A stretch of 64,000 nucleotides of DNA from Ursus arctos (GCF_023065955.2 NW_026622808.1:33182475-33246474); one strand, 5' to 3'; positions 1 to 11,318 are shown, numbered from the stretch's first letter. Translations and numbers: made by a program. The notes: generated by a model from the sequence alone, not told the origin.

Positions 1-48
1 CCCTGAGCCGAAGGCAGACACTCAACCGCTGTGCCACCCAGGCGCCCC
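1..48 (-). mobile_element. SINEC copy, cut by window edge
   Basis: Only the tRNA-like 5' head is present, read on the minus strand, ending in ccacccaggcgcccc. The polyT side is left of the window. Confidence 0.85.
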
Positions 49-615
49 TGTCCCATTTTTTTAAAGCTATTTTGAATAAAGCTGTTGTGAACATTTTTGT
101 ATAAGTTTTCATTTATCTTAGGTAAATACTTAGAAGTGAAATTGCTGAGTCGTAGGGTAGTGTTGTCAGACCAGTTTCTAAGGTGGTTGTACCATCTTGT
201 ATTCTTTCCGGCAGTGTATGCGTTCTGATTGCTGAAAATCCTTGTGTATTTGCTTTTGTAAGTCTTTTTAATTTTAGCAGTTCTAGTGGGTGGGTATTAG
301 TATCTCATTGTGGTTTTAATCTGTTTTCCTTATGACTAATAATAGTAAGCATTTGTCAGATGTGTGTTACAAATATTTACTCCTGTTCCATAGTTTGCCT
401 CTTCATTTTTTAAACAGGGTCTTTTGAAGAACAGGTTTTAATTTTAATCTTTTTCTTTATAGTGAATGCTTTTGGATCTTTTATAGAAGTCTTTGCTGAC
501 ACAGAGCACAAAAAGATTTTCTCCTGTGTTTTCTTTTAGAAGCTTTATAGTTTTAGCTTCTACATTTATCTCTGATCCATTTTTAATCAGCTTATAAGTG
601 TGGTATGATGGTAGG
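49..615 (-). mobile_element. LINE-1 3'-end fragment, antisense
   Basis: Reads as reverse-complement L1 3' region: a stretch like the familiar gaataaagctgctatgaac, then caaagtggttgtacca-like and tagtatctcattgtgg, ending near the ttttagttttagcttctac block. Strongly diverged, so old. It probably belongs to the same copy as 1836-1962 and 2691-10330. Confidence 0.75.
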
Positions 616-1835
616 CAAGCAAGTGCCATCAAAGGGGAATCAGGATAGGGTTCTGGAGAGGGAGCCTGAGAAGCAGATGCCACATCTAGGGATGGCAGCA
701 GGCATGTAAATTCCCCATTCCAAATTTGAGGACTCTTTAGAGGCCCTGTAATTGCAATCAATACACTTAAAAATCTTTTAACGGAAAATTTTCAAGGAAC
801 AGGGGTGCTACCAACAGCCACTGATTCAAGCAGCCACTGATTCCCACAGTGCATATTAAAGTTGCTACTGTTTAAAAACTCAGAGGTAGATATTATTTGG
901 TAGGTGCTCAAATCAACCTTTGCCTGTTGATGCTCCCTTGATGTTCTTAGCTGAGTGTCCTATTATAGGGCCCAAAGCATTTACTTTGGAAAAAATTAGA
1001 GTGTTTGGTGCAGGATCAAGCCACTGCATACTGCAGATAGAATAGGACCCCTGGTTTTGCTTTGTTGGCTTTTGGAACTGAAATCATGATTAAAAAGGAT
1101 GGCCCTGGGTATTATAATTATGCCGTTAGAGGTAAAATGATTGGACCTTTGCAAGGTGGACCAGAGTGGAAGGGTTTGCCAAGAATGTTTTCATTTATTT
1201 GTTTATTATTCTTTAAAAAAAAAAAAAAAGATTATTTATTTGAGAGCGAGCGAGCACACATGTGAGCGGGAGGAGAGGGAGAGAGAGAATCTCAAGCAGT
1301 CTCTCTGCTGAGTGCGGATCTCAAGGCCCTGAGATTATGACCTGAGCCGAAATCAAGAGTTGTATGCTCAACCAGCTGAGCCACCCAGGCGCCTCCTGGG
1401 AATGCTTTTATTAATGAAGAATGAAAGGTGGAGGAGGCTCCAAAACAATCAGCTGCCATCATTGTTCCAACCATAAAGAGTGGTGACCTGCAGTGGGGGT
1501 CTTTCTTGCCAAACACATTGGTCGGCTTCCAGGAAACCAGTCTTTAGGTTCTGGGGGAGTGTGGTTGCAAAGTTCAATGGAAGGGCATCACTAGGAGTGT
1601 AGCCTATAGCTTAGTATAATGCTTACCATCTCCAGAAGCAGCCGATGCCTGTTCAACTACTATTCATATGGAACCATTTTTCACTTCAATCTTCAAAATT
1701 CTCATTTGACTTTTTACTACTCATCCACATCTGTACCTGCAGTAGTTTCATATGCTAGTCTTAAGAACTCACCAAGGGGTCCTTTTACTGATTGGTGGGT
1801 AGCATGTGTTGGGGGTGGGATCTGGGCAGTTTAGG
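616..1835. other. Unassigned insertion between two L1 blocks
   Basis: L1 similarity stops near 615 and resumes near 1836 at the next consensus part. The intervening DNA, without its own SINE at 1212-1394, is about 1 kb and matches no repeat I recognise. Within it 1062-1200 stays open on the + strand, with a Gly-rich peptide including GPLQGGPEWKG, but no family is evident. It could be an old LTR-type or other transposon. Confidence 0.4.
1212..1394 (-). mobile_element. SINEC copy, antisense
   Basis: PolyT(A)/gattatttatttgagag tail followed by the GA-rich body and the head ccacccaggcgcc. Imperfect target repeats gaatgttttcattt and gaatgcttttatta flank it. Confidence 0.85.
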
Positions 1836-1962
1836 TGCAGGCCCTTCTGTTCCATTGATCTGTTATGTTCATCCTTACGCCAGTGCCACACTGTCTTGAT
1901 TACTGTAACTTTGTATTAAGTCTTAAAATCAGGAAGTGTGAGTCCTCTAACTTTGTTATATA
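1836..1962 (-). mobile_element. LINE-1 fragment, antisense
   Basis: Carries the L1 landmarks ttctgttccattgatct and cttgattactgtaactttg plus gaagtgtgagtcctc, directly downstream in the L1 map from the 49-615 block. Confidence 0.8.
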
Positions 1963-1964
1963 TA

Positions 1965-2382
1965 CAGGCATACCTTGTTCTGTTACATTTTGCAAATACC
2001 GCATTTTTTACAGATTGAGGAAGGTTTGTGGCTACCCTGAGTTGGGCAAGTCTATCAGTGCCATTTTCCACCAGCGTTTGCTTACTTTGTATCTCTGTAT
2101 CACATTCTCAGGATATTTCAAACTTTTCATTGTTATTGTATTTGTTATGGTGATCTGTGATCAGTGATTACAATTTGCTAAAAGCTCAGATGATGGTTAG
2201 AATTTTGTAATTAATGTATGTACATTGTATTTTTAGACAGAATGCTATTGCACACTTAATAGACTACCATACAGTGTAAACATTTATATGCACTGGGAAG
2301 TTCATTTCACTTGCTTTATTGCAGTATTCACTTTATTGCAGTAGTCTGGAACCAAACCTGCAGTATCTCCAAGGTATGCCTG
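1965..2382 (-). mobile_element. MER2/Tigger1-type DNA element, 418 bp
   Basis: Terminal inverted repeats caggcatacctt at the left and aaggtatgcctg at the right, flanked by TA on both sides (1963-1964 and 2383-2384), the pogo/Tc1 target. The right end, reverse-complemented, follows the Tigger1 5' end (tgcaggtttggttccagac). Too short for a transposase, so an internally deleted non-autonomous copy. Confidence 0.85.
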
Positions 2383-2690
2383 TATTCTTTTCTGTTTTGC
2401 ACAGATGGTATGCATATTACAAATAGTATTTTGCACTAATACCTTATCCTAGACCAGTTAACATAGCTACCTCATTTTTTTTTTTTTTTGAGAATCGCAT
2501 GGCATTTCAATAGTGCAGTATACTGTTTTGATGTACATTTAGATTTTATCATCTTTTGCTATATACAAACAGTGCTGCACTGTGTTTGTAAACATGTCAC
2601 CTCACACTGTAAGTTTCTAGAGAATGAATTCTTGGAGAGGAACTGGAAAGTTTGGGTAATATGCATTTAAAATTTTGTGAAATTTAGTTT
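2383..2690. other. Unassigned AT-rich stretch
   Basis: Contains a T18-like run near 2467-2484 and no repeat or exon that I recognise. May be a decayed part of the surrounding L1. Confidence 0.4.
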
Positions 2691-3299
2691 TCCTTGTGAC
2701 TGACTTTTAACTTCATCCTCATTGGTTGGAAAAGATACTTTTGTGGCAATGGTCTTTTTATATTCATTGAGACCTGTTTGTGGTTTAACAAATTGTCCAT
2801 TCTGGAGACTATCCCAGGTATACTCGAGAAGATGTGATTCTGCTACTGTTTTGTAGAATGTTTGTATGTTTCTGTTAGGTCTAATTGGTTTATTGTGTTC
2901 TCTATTTCCATTTATTCTGTTTGGTTGACCTATCTGTTATTGAAAGTGGGATTTTAGGTCTCCAGCTATTAGAGAACTGTTTATTTTTCTCTTCACATGT
3001 CTTCAGTTTTTGCTTCATGTATTTTGAAAGTGTTAATACGCTTAATATTTGTGATCGTTTTACCTTCTTGCTGTATTTTTTGAACCTTTTAATTATAATG
3101 TCTTCCTTTGTCTTTCATAAACTTCGGATTCAGAGTCTGATTTGTCTGATATTAATCTAGCTCCTCAGCTTTCATTTGGTTACTATTTGCATGGAATATG
3201 TTTTCCATCTTTTCACTTTCCACCTATTTGTGTCTTTGGATCTAAAGTGAGTCTCTTGAAGCATATACAGCTTATACAGTTATACATATATAGCATATG
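2691..3299 (-). mobile_element. LINE-1 ORF2 endonuclease part, antisense
   Basis: Resembles the reverse complement of the L1 ORF2 5' part: the gagaagatgtgattctgct block, gttttt-gcttcatgtattttg, tttggttactatttgcatgg. It breaks at the Tigger2 insertion and resumes at 7741. The L1 reverse-transcriptase part is missing between 1962 and 2691, so the copy has an internal deletion or is two fragments. Confidence 0.82.
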
Positions 3300-3630
3300 C
3301 AGTTGATCCTTGAACAACACGGTGGGTTGGGGTGCTGACTCCATGTACTGTCGAAAATCTTTGTATAACTTTTGACTCCCCCAAACTTAACTACTAATAG
3401 TTACTGTTGACCAGAAGCCTTACAGGTAAGATAGTCAACACGTATTTTGTATGTTATGTGTAGTACATAGCTGTATTCTTACAATAAAGTAAGCTAGAGA
3501 AAAGAAAATGTTATTAAAATCATAAGGAAGAGAAAATACATTTAAAGTATTGTAATGTTTTTCTTAATACCATACATTTACATTGTCAGTTTACAAAATG
3601 AATTGTTAGTACCAATATAGATATTGTCTT

Positions 3631-3820
3631 TTTTTTTTTTTTTTAAGATTTTATTTATCAGAGAGAGAGAGAGAACACAAGCAGGGGGAGCAGCAGAGGG
3701 AGAGGGAGAAGCAGGCTCCCCATGGAGCAGAGAGCCCGACATGGGGCTTGATCCCAGGACCTGGGATCATGACCTGAGCTGAAGGCAGACACTTAACTGA
3801 CTGAGCCACCCAGGCCCCTC
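3631..3820 (-). mobile_element. SINEC copy inside Tigger2
   Basis: Flanked by an 11-bp perfect target duplication gatattgtctt at 3620-3630 and 3821-3831. Confidence 0.9.
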
Positions 3821-3897
3821 GATATTGTCTTATATGATAAAAACACTATAGATGTTTATACATATTACTGAAATTAGACATCAAAAATGAAAAGATT

Positions 3898-4100
3898 GGA
3901 GCACCTGGGTGGTGCATTCGGTTGGGTGTCTGACTTGATTTCAGCTCAGGTTCTGATCTTAGGGTTGTGAGATCGAGCGTCCCACTCCCTGCGCTCAGCA
4001 GGGAGTCTACTTCTCTCCTTTCTCTCCCCCTGCCCCTCCCCTTGCTCATGCTGCACACGTGTGCACTCTCTCTCTAAAATACATAAATAAATCCTTTAAA
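3898..4100 (+). mobile_element. SINEC copy inside Tigger2
   Basis: Head ggagcacctgggtgg, CT-rich body, tail ctaaaatacataaataaatc. Target repeats aaaaatgaaaagatt (before) and aaaaatgagaagatt (after) differ by one base. Confidence 0.9.
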
Positions 4101-4924
4101 AAATGAGAAGATTCTGTGAAAAAGAAATTCGTATTTATTTACAGGTATGATTCATGCATTGATACCAAAGAAGCAGCAGTATAATTGCTTCGTGGTAGCC
4201 TAGCCTATGCATTAATGAATGAATCATTGTAAAATTTTTATGGTATGTAATATTACAGTCATATTCATAATATAGTATTGGAAACACTGTTCGATTTTAA
4301 AAACACTTACCTGTGATGATAGGCTGACGTGCAGTTTCTCCAATTATGGGAGAAAGAGGCATACTGTATGGTAATGTAGTTCTTTGAAAGCAGTGTTGTA
4401 AAACGATAAGAAAACTACCACAATATTAATTTTCTGTTAAATATCACTCATCTGTCCGCTTCCATTCAAGTCTTGTACATGATGTTCTGCATAATGAATA
4501 TTTGGGTGATGATGACACAAAACATCTCACATGGTTCTTGCCATACAGTTATTATATTTTCACACAAAGACACAGACATATACAACAGGTAAGTTAATTA
4601 ACTGTTCAGCATGGGGGTTGGTCTCGCCCTCTCAAGTGGCAGAGGTAGAAGAGGTGGAGGAGGTGGAAGTAGAAGCAGGAAAGGCCTGCACGCTGTTAAC
4701 TTTATGGAAATACATCCTAATTTCTGACTTTTTTGGTTTCTAGTTTCTCGAAAATTGTTTCTATGGCGGTACCACAGTCCTTCTTCCACTGTTTGCTTTA
4801 GTTTCAGTGCTTGTACCTTAGGAGGGTTGTATCATCAAAGAAGTTGAAAGAGTCTTGAATAATCAGAATACTTCTGTCAGATGTCTGATATCAGTTTGTT
4901 TTCTGGGACTGCTGCTTCTACATT

Positions 4925-5119
4925 TTTTTTTAAAAAGATTTTATTTATTTATTTGAAAGGGAGAGAGAGCACGTACGAACAGGGGGAGGGTCAGAGGAAG
5001 AGGGACAAGCAGACTCCGTGGTGAGCAGGGAGTCCGATGCAGGACTCCATCCCAGGACCCTGAGGTCATGACCTGAGCCAAAGCCAGACTCTTAACTGAC
5101 TCAGCCACCCAGGCACCCC
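4925..5119 (-). mobile_element. SINEC copy inside Tigger2 transposase
   Basis: Tail ttaaaaagattttatttat, head ccacccaggcacccc. Splits the acidic C-terminal part of the transposase relic. Confidence 0.88.
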
Positions 5120-5432
5120 GTGTTTCTTGTGCATCTTCTTCCTCTTCATTGGGCATGCTTTGGAAGTACTCATCTTCATCAAGTCATCTTATTTCTCAGG
5201 CGTGGTGTGTGTTAGCTCTTGAATTTCTCCAAGATCCATATTTTGAAACCCTTCACCTTTTTTATCCACTCTTCCATGATTTCTTTGATTGGCTGTGTTG
5301 TAAATCCTGTGAAGTCATCACAACATCTGGACACAGTTTTCTCCAACAGGAACTTACTGTTTCAGGCTTAATGGCTTTCATGGCTTTTCTTATAACAATG
5401 GCATCTTCAGTGGTGTAATCCTTCCAGACTTT

Positions 5433-5647
5433 TGGGGTGCCTGGGGGGCTCAGTTGATTGAGCGTCTGACTCTTGGTTTCAGCTCAGGGCGTGATCTTGT
5501 GGTTGTGAGATTGAGCCCCATGTGGGGCTCTGCACTCAGCAGAGAGTCTGCTTCAGATTCTCTCTCCCTCTCCTTCCCCCTCTGCTCTCCTTGCTCACAC
5601 ACACTCTTTCTCTAAAGTAAATAATAAAATGTTAACAAAAAAAAAAA
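5433..5647 (+). mobile_element. SINEC copy inside Tigger2 transposase
   Basis: 15-bp perfect target duplication atccttccagacttt at 5418-5432 and 5648-5662. Confidence 0.92.
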
Positions 5648-6468
5648 ATCCTTCCAGACTTTCATGATGTTCTATCAGAGTTCTCTTTCATAGCTTGACA
5701 GTCCTTTCCATAGAGTACCATGTATAATAAACCTTTAAGGTCCTTATGAACCCCTGATCTAGAAGTTGAATTAGAGATGTGTTTGGGGGCAAGTACAGAC
5801 CACTTTGACACCTTCAGTGTTGAACTCCTGGGGTTCTGGGTGGTCAGGGGCATTGTCTAATATGGAAAGAACTTTAAAAAGAGAGTTCTTACCATCAAGG
5901 TACTTCCTGACTTCAGAGAGGGTTCTTGTTCAGGCCTTCTTCTATAACCAAAAGACTGGCAGCGTTGTTTATCTTTTCCCTTCAAGGCTTGGGGGTTAGC
6001 AGCTTATGAATCATGAACCAGACTCAAAACAGTAGAGTTAGCCTGTATCTTCTTGCTTTATATCTTGGTGCTCTCTTCTCTTCTTTACTAATAGATGTTC
6101 TTTGTGGCATTTTTTCTCCCCAGAGTAGGGCACGTTCATCTGTATTATAACCCAGATAGCCTTTCTCCTCAGTGATTTTAATAGTGGCCCTGAGAACTCA
6201 ACTGCTTCTTCTTGGTTGGCAGAAGCTGCCTCTCCTGTTATCTTGACATTTTTTTTAAGCCAAACCTCTTTCTAAAATTATCAAACCATCCTTTGCTGGC
6301 ATTAAATTTTCTAGTTTTAGATCCTTCACCTTTCTTGCTTTAAGTTGTCATATAATGACTTTGCTTTTTCTCAAATCATATTAGAGTCTGTAAGTATGCT
6401 TTTCTTATAGCAATCCTGCATCCACATAAAAGCTGTATTTTCAATATGAAATAAAAAGATATTTTGCA

Positions 6469-6664
6469 GGGGCGCCTGGGTGGCACAGCGGTTAAGCGTC
6501 TGCCTTCGGCTCAGGGCGTGATCCCGGCCTTCTGGGATCGAGCCCCACGTCAGGCTCTCCTGCTATGAGCCTGCTTCTTCCTCTCCCACTCCCCCTGCTT
6601 GTGTTCCCTCTCTCACTGGCTGTCTCTATCTCTGTCGAATAAATAAATAAATTCTTTAAAAAAA
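6469..6664 (+). mobile_element. Young SINEC copy (SINEC1_AM-like)
   Basis: Near-consensus head ggggcgcctgggtggcacag and body cttcctctcccactccccct, typical of the young variant. 16-bp perfect target duplication aaaaagatattttgca at 6453-6468 and 6665-6680. Confidence 0.93.
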
Positions 6665-7268
6665 AAAAAGATATTTTGCAAAAATTACAAGGTTTTCATG
6701 CCTGCTGGTGTAGCTGCAGTGACGGCTTCGTACATTTTCTTTTATCATGGTCCTGACACTGGATCCATTTATCTTGAAACAGCAGGCAACTGCAACCGCA
6801 AACCTCTGTGGTACATATCAAGCAATTCAACTTTTTCTTGTAATGTCATGACTTTACTCTGCTTCTTGGGAAGACTTTCAGCATCACTAATGACACTTCG
6901 TGTGGGTCCCATGGTGTTATTCAAGGTTTATGGTGTTGCGTTAAACATGATGAAAAATGCAGGAGAACTGGGAGAAATCACTTTTTACTGTGATATGCAA
7001 TTTGCCAGAAAGACTAACTGCCTCTGCAGGCATGAATAGTGTCACTTTTTTTTTTTTTTTTTAAGGGGATACTTGCAACACTTGAGCTCACTGTGATAGC
7101 AGCAGGAGGTGACTGTGAAATTATTACAGTAGTACAGTATGTGCTACAGTTAATTTTTTGCAATTATGATTTAATACAGTTTCTTTACATTTGTTTACAT
7201 TTTTCTCAACTGCAAATGGTACCACTTATGGTCTGTGAGTTTGTAAGTTTTGATAAATTTTAACTTTA

Positions 7269-7456
7269 ATAAAAAGGATTTATTTACTTTAGAGAGAGAG
7301 CGCACACATGTGAGTGGAGGGAGGGGCAGAGGGAGACAAGCAGACTCCCTGCTGCGTGGGGAGCCCAACACAGGGCTCCATCCCAGGACCCTGAGATCCT
7401 GACCTGAGCCAAAATCAAGAGCCGGATGCTTGACCAACTGAGCCACCCAGGCGCCC
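7269..7456 (-). mobile_element. SINEC copy inside Tigger2
   Basis: Tail aaaaaggatttatttac, head ccacccaggcgcccc. Flanking repeats aaattttaactt and aaatttaacttt are imperfect. Confidence 0.88.
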
Positions 7457-7863
7457 CAAATTTAACTTTTTATAATAGTTTTATCATTTACTACAATGAT
7501 AAATGTAAATGATAGACTAATGATAAATGATAAAATAGACTAATATCTACATATATTTTATGCCTTCATGATATACTTAGCTTTTTCTTAGTTTTATTCA
7601 GTATTTTTAGGTTACGTGGTTCATCTGCAAGTTTTCAACTTAGTCATAAATCTCCCAAAATTTTTCCACTATTTTTATTGAAAAAAATCTGAAAAGTAGA
7701 CTCACAGCAGTTCAGACTTGTGTTGTTCAAGGATCAGCTGTAGTTGGATCATGTTTTTTAATTTATTCTGCCCATCTCCTCTTTTGATTGGAAAAGTTTA
7801 AACTCTTTACATTGAAAGTAATTATTGATAAGGAGGGACTTCTGCCATTTTGCTCTTTGTTTT

Positions 7864-8070
7864 TTTTTTTTTTTTTTTAAAGATTTATTTATTTATTTAT
7901 TCGACAGAGATAGAGACAGCCAGCGAGAGAGGGAACACAAGCAGGGGGAGTGGGAGAGGAAGAAGCAGGCTCATAGCGGAGGAGCCTGATGTGGAGCTCG
8001 ATCCCATAACGCCGGGATCACACCCTGAGCTGAAGGCAGACGCTTAACCGCTGTGCCACCCAGGCGCCCC
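7864..8070 (-). mobile_element. Young SINEC copy (SINEC1_AM-like)
   Basis: Body agagacagccagcgagaga with head ccacccaggcgcccc. 17-bp perfect target duplication attttgctctttgtttt at 7847-7863 and from 8071. Confidence 0.93.
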
Positions 8071-8153
8071 ATTTTGCTCTTTGTTTTCTATATGCCCTAT
8101 AGCTTTTTTTTGTCCTTCATTTCTTCTGTTGTTACCTTCTTTATGTTCAGGGT

Positions 8154-8187
8154 TTTTTTGTTTGTTCGTTTGTTTGTTTGTTTGTTT
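8154..8187. repeat. (GTTT)n microsatellite
   Basis: Short GTTT array with one C interruption, within the L1. Confidence 0.8.
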
Positions 8188-8440
8188 TGCAGCAAAATGT
8201 TTTGATTCCCTTCGCATTTTCTTGCATGTGTATTCTTTGTGGTTACCATGGGAATTACATTTAACATCCAACGGTTATAACTTAATTTGAATGTATGTCA
8301 ACTGAAGTTCAGTAGCACACAAAAACTCCGCTTCTGTACAGCTTCTTCTCTGTCTGTTATCAGTGTCACAGATAACATCTTTATAAATTGTGTCCCCAGT
8401 AAGGTAGATTAATAATTGTTTTTTATGCATCTGTCTTTTA

Positions 8441-8519
8441 TTATTTATTTATTTTTGGTGCAAAAAGGTGTTTTTATTAAAGCATGGTAACAGGACCTGT
8501 GGGCAGAAAGAGCTGCCTG
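8441..8519 (-). mobile_element. 79-bp retro-inserted transcript 3' end
   Basis: Flanked by a 15-bp perfect duplication tgcatctgtctttta at 8426-8440 and 8520-8534. On the minus strand it reads as a short 3' end with the polyadenylation signal AATAAA 11-16 nt before ttgcacc, followed by an A-rich (AAAT)n tail. The source transcript is not identified; a retroviral LTR R region is one possibility. Confidence 0.75.
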
Positions 8520-9016
8520 TGCATCTGTCTTTTAAATCATGTGGAAAATAAAAAGTGGAGTTATAAACCAAAGTTACAATAATACTAGCTTTTATAATTG
8601 GCCCTGTGTTTGTCTTTACCAGAGACCTTTATTTCTTCATATGGCTTTGGTTACTGTTTAGCTTCTTTGTCATTTCAACTGGAAGAACTCTTTTAGCATT
8701 TCTTGCAGGGTTCATCTAGTGGTAACGAACTCCTTCAGCTTTTGTTTACCTGGAAATGTCTTAATTTCTCCCTCATTTTTTGGAGGACAATTTTGTTGGA
8801 TATAGAATTCTTGATTGGCAGTTTGGTTTCCCCCCTCTTAGTATTTTCAGAAATTGACCACTACCTTCTGGTGTCCAGGGTTTCTAATGAGTAATTAGCT
8901 GATAATCTTATTGAGGATCTCTTGTCACTTCTCTCTTGTTGCTTTGAAAATTCTTTGTCTTTGATCATAATGTGTCGGATGTGAGTTTATCCCACTTGTA
9001 CTTCATTTATTTATTC

Positions 9017-9213
9017 TTTAAAAAGATTTATTTCAGAGAGAGAGAAAGCTTGAGCTTGTGCATTGCACACAAGTGGGGGGAGGGGCAGAGGGAGAGAATC
9101 CTTAAGCAGACTCCCCACTGAGCATGGACTGGGCTGGGGGCCTCCATCCCACCACCCATGAGATCATGACCTGAGCTGAAACCAGGAGTCGAGTGGTCCA
9201 CCAACAGGTGGCC
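9017..9213 (-). mobile_element. Old SINEC copy, antisense
   Basis: Diverged: tail taaaaagatttatttcag, body with gatcatgacctgagctgaaa, head reduced to caacaggtggcc. Confidence 0.75.
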
Positions 9214-10330
9214 TCCTATATTTCATTTAGCTTCCTAGATTTGTGGATTCATATATTTCGTAAAATTGGGGGAATTTTTCTTTTTTTTTTTGCCATTATT
9301 TCTTCAAATAATCTTTCGGCCCTTTCTCTCCTCTCCTCCTTGAACTCCCTTCTCATTTATTACATAATCATTGTCAGTTTTGACAGCATCTCCAGGCCCC
9401 ATAGGTTTTGTTCATCTTTGTTCATTCATTTTTCTTTCTGCTCTTCAGACTTCATAATTTTAACCCTCTTCTCTTCAAGTTTGCTGATTCTTCTGCCTGC
9501 TCAAATCTGTTGAACCCCTCTAGGGAACTTTTCATTTCAATTATTGTACTTTTTAGTTCCAGGTTTTTTATTCCACTGTATAAATTTCTGTCTCTGTAAA
9601 TAGTCTCATTTTGCTTTTACATTGTTTTCCATTAGTTCTTTAAGCATAATTAAGGTAGTTGTTAGAAAGTCTTTGTCTAGTAAATCTGATATCTGGGTTT
9701 CTTAGAGATAGTTTCTGTCAATTTATTTTGTTTCTTTGAATGGGCCATATTTTCTTGTTTCTTTGTATGGCTTGTGATTTTCTTGTTATTAAAAATCAGG
9801 CATTTGACTATCATAATATGGTAACTCTGGAAATCAGATGTTCCCCTTTTGTTGGAGTTTCCCGGTTTTGGGGGGAGGATTGTTGAAGACTGTATTAGTC
9901 TGTTTTGAGGCTTTTTCTATTTTGCAAAGACTATTCGTTGTCATCACTGTGTGATCACTGATGTCTGTTCTGTTAGGTCATGTTCATCTCACGTTTTTTG
10001 TGAATACCAGAAGCTCAAACAAATGAAAACGAACAAAAAACACCAACAGAAACAAAGAGAAAAGCAGAAAAATGAATAACCACTTCTGTCTGTTTTTGCA
10101 TATTGTTTCTGTGCTGGGGCATCTGTTCAACATTTAGCTAGGCTTGCTCTGGGGCTTGGGATCAACCTGAGGTGAAAGCTTAAGGTCTTTTCAGGTCTTG
10201 TGTCGTCATGTGTCTGGCCTGGGTGTGTGTGTAGTTTTCTAAAATTTTCCCTGTGCTTGTTGCTTTGGAATGTCCTGATTTCCCAAAGTGCTTTTACCCC
10301 AACTTCCCCATTATCTGTGAGTCTGCTTTG

Positions 10331-10779
10331 CAGCTCTTATTAGCAGTGCTTGCCCCATCCCCACCCACCGCTAAAGTTCTGAGTTAGGTAAAACAGAGAC
10401 AAGCACCAACACCTCACATCAATCCTTCAGCTATCTCCCAGACAGATTAGAAGAGATGTGCACAGTAATCTGCAAATCACGTTTTCCTCTGATTTGAAGG
10501 AGGGAGCTGGGAACTGGGCTGCCACTTTTTCAAGACCAAAACCTCTGTCCTTGCAAGGGTGGGTGGGACAGGGATGAGTAAAAATACCACACAACTTTAC
10601 AATTATTTCGAAGATAGGTTTTTCTTGATTGAGCATTCTCTTGGTTGTTGTACACCTTTGGCTGTTTTCTAAGCTCCAGCAGAGCTGGCTCAGACATTTG
10701 CTGTTGTTTTTTGATGTTTCTATGGAGGAGTGAGACTTTGGAACCTCGTCATTTGCCATTTTGCTGAAATGTGGTTTGT
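10331..10779. other. Probable L1 5' region or unassigned
   Basis: Non-coding; it may continue the 5' region of the antisense L1, but I recognise no landmark. A chance minus-strand open frame at 10427-10759 has no recognisable domain. Confidence 0.4.
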
Positions 10780-10915
10780 CTTTTCACTCTCTTGGAAGTG
10801 TACTTTGCACAAAAGTTTTTTATTTTGATGAAGTCAACTTAATTTTTTCCTTGTGCTTTTGGTGTCATTTAAGAAACTATTGCCAAATCCAAGGTAAAGA
10901 AAGTTTGCATCTTTT
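10780..10915 (-). mobile_element. LINE-1 3'-end fragment, antisense
   Basis: Contains ttttcactctcttggaag, ttttgatgaagtcaactt and gcttttggtgtcatttaag, a part of the L1 3' region distinct from the copy to its left. Confidence 0.75.
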
Positions 10916-10983
10916 TTAGTAGCTGCAGCAAAGGTCCTGGAGATGACTTCTCAGCTTGACTTGGGTTGCATGCCCATTTTTAG

Positions 10984-11318
10984 TTTTAATTTTATTTATT
11001 TTTTAGCAGGAGAAAATTAAATTTAGTATCATACATATGAAGACTCCATGCAGACATGAAATTCCCTAGGCAGTCTGGCAACACGAGGTTTATATGACAT
11101 ACTGAATAAGGAGAGGGTTAGGGGCCTGAGGGTACAAAGAAGAGGAAGACCCTTAGCAGAAAGGTGAGAAGAGATTTTTGGTAAAGAGGAATCTCTGTTA
11201 ATAGTTCTCTCTTCCTGATACAGTCATACAGTTAAGGAGGTAAAGAGCTTTTCCTGCTAGGTTTTGATTTGTTTTAATTCCAAATACTGTTTATCTCATA
11301 GTGTGGTACATCTTGGTA
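10984..11318 (-). mobile_element. 335-bp 5'-truncated retro-insert
   Basis: Perfect 15-bp duplication catgcccatttttag at 10969-10983 and 11319-11333. A T-rich left end (tail on the minus strand) followed by sequence that on the minus strand ends atttaattttctcctgcta. Not a SINEC. Probably the 3' end of an LTR/LINE-type transcript, family not named with certainty. Confidence 0.75.

Larger units (their letters stand above)
4600..6912 (-). pseudogene. Tigger2 transposase relic
   Basis: A decayed pogo-family transposase on the minus strand. The ATG (cat at 6910-6912) opens with MGPTRSVISD and continues KVMTLQEKVELLDMY, the CENP-B/psq-type helix-turn-helix start. Near 5410-5160 the relic reads KVWKDYTTEDAIV and then IKEIMEEWIKKV, as in Tigger C-termini. 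An acidic Glu-rich tail is near 5150 and 4640. SINEs interrupt it at 6469-6664, 5433-5647 and 4925-5119, and frameshifts and stops are frequent. Inactive; excluding SINEs about 1.7 kb of coding relic remains. Confidence 0.8.
3300..7740 (-). mobile_element. Tigger2 DNA transposon with nested SINEs
   Basis: Left terminus cagttgatccttgaacaacac and right terminus gttgttcaaggatcagctg are inverted repeats of the Tigger2/MER28 type. The consensus 5' end is on the right, so the element is on the minus strand. The L1 sequence gcata-ta-gttggatcatg is split exactly at TA. Six SINEC copies (about 1.2 kb) sit inside; without them the element is about 3.2 kb, somewhat above the Tigger2 length I remember. 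Confidence 0.85.
7741..10330 (-). mobile_element. LINE-1 5' half (ORF1/5' region), antisense
   Basis: Continues the L1 from 3299: gttggatcatgttttttaat, ttaccatgggaattacattta, gcatttcttgcagggttc, gtggtaactctggaaatcag. All are landmarks of older mammalian L1M elements in reverse complement. Interrupted by SINEs at 7864 and 9017 and by a short retro-insert at 8441. The end near 10330 is a soft estimate. Confidence 0.75.

Noticed and set aside
8044..8271. Small open frames such as those at 7850-8047, 8044-8271, 28310-28555, 53556-53765, 55587-55796 and 58988-59221
   Set aside because: They translate SINEC bodies; the recurrent peptide (ERGNTSRGSGRGRSRL) is the GA-rich SINE read in one frame, not a protein family.
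9193..9599. Ser/Phe-rich open frames
   Set aside because: They fall in antisense L1 and contain its T-rich complement; not coding.
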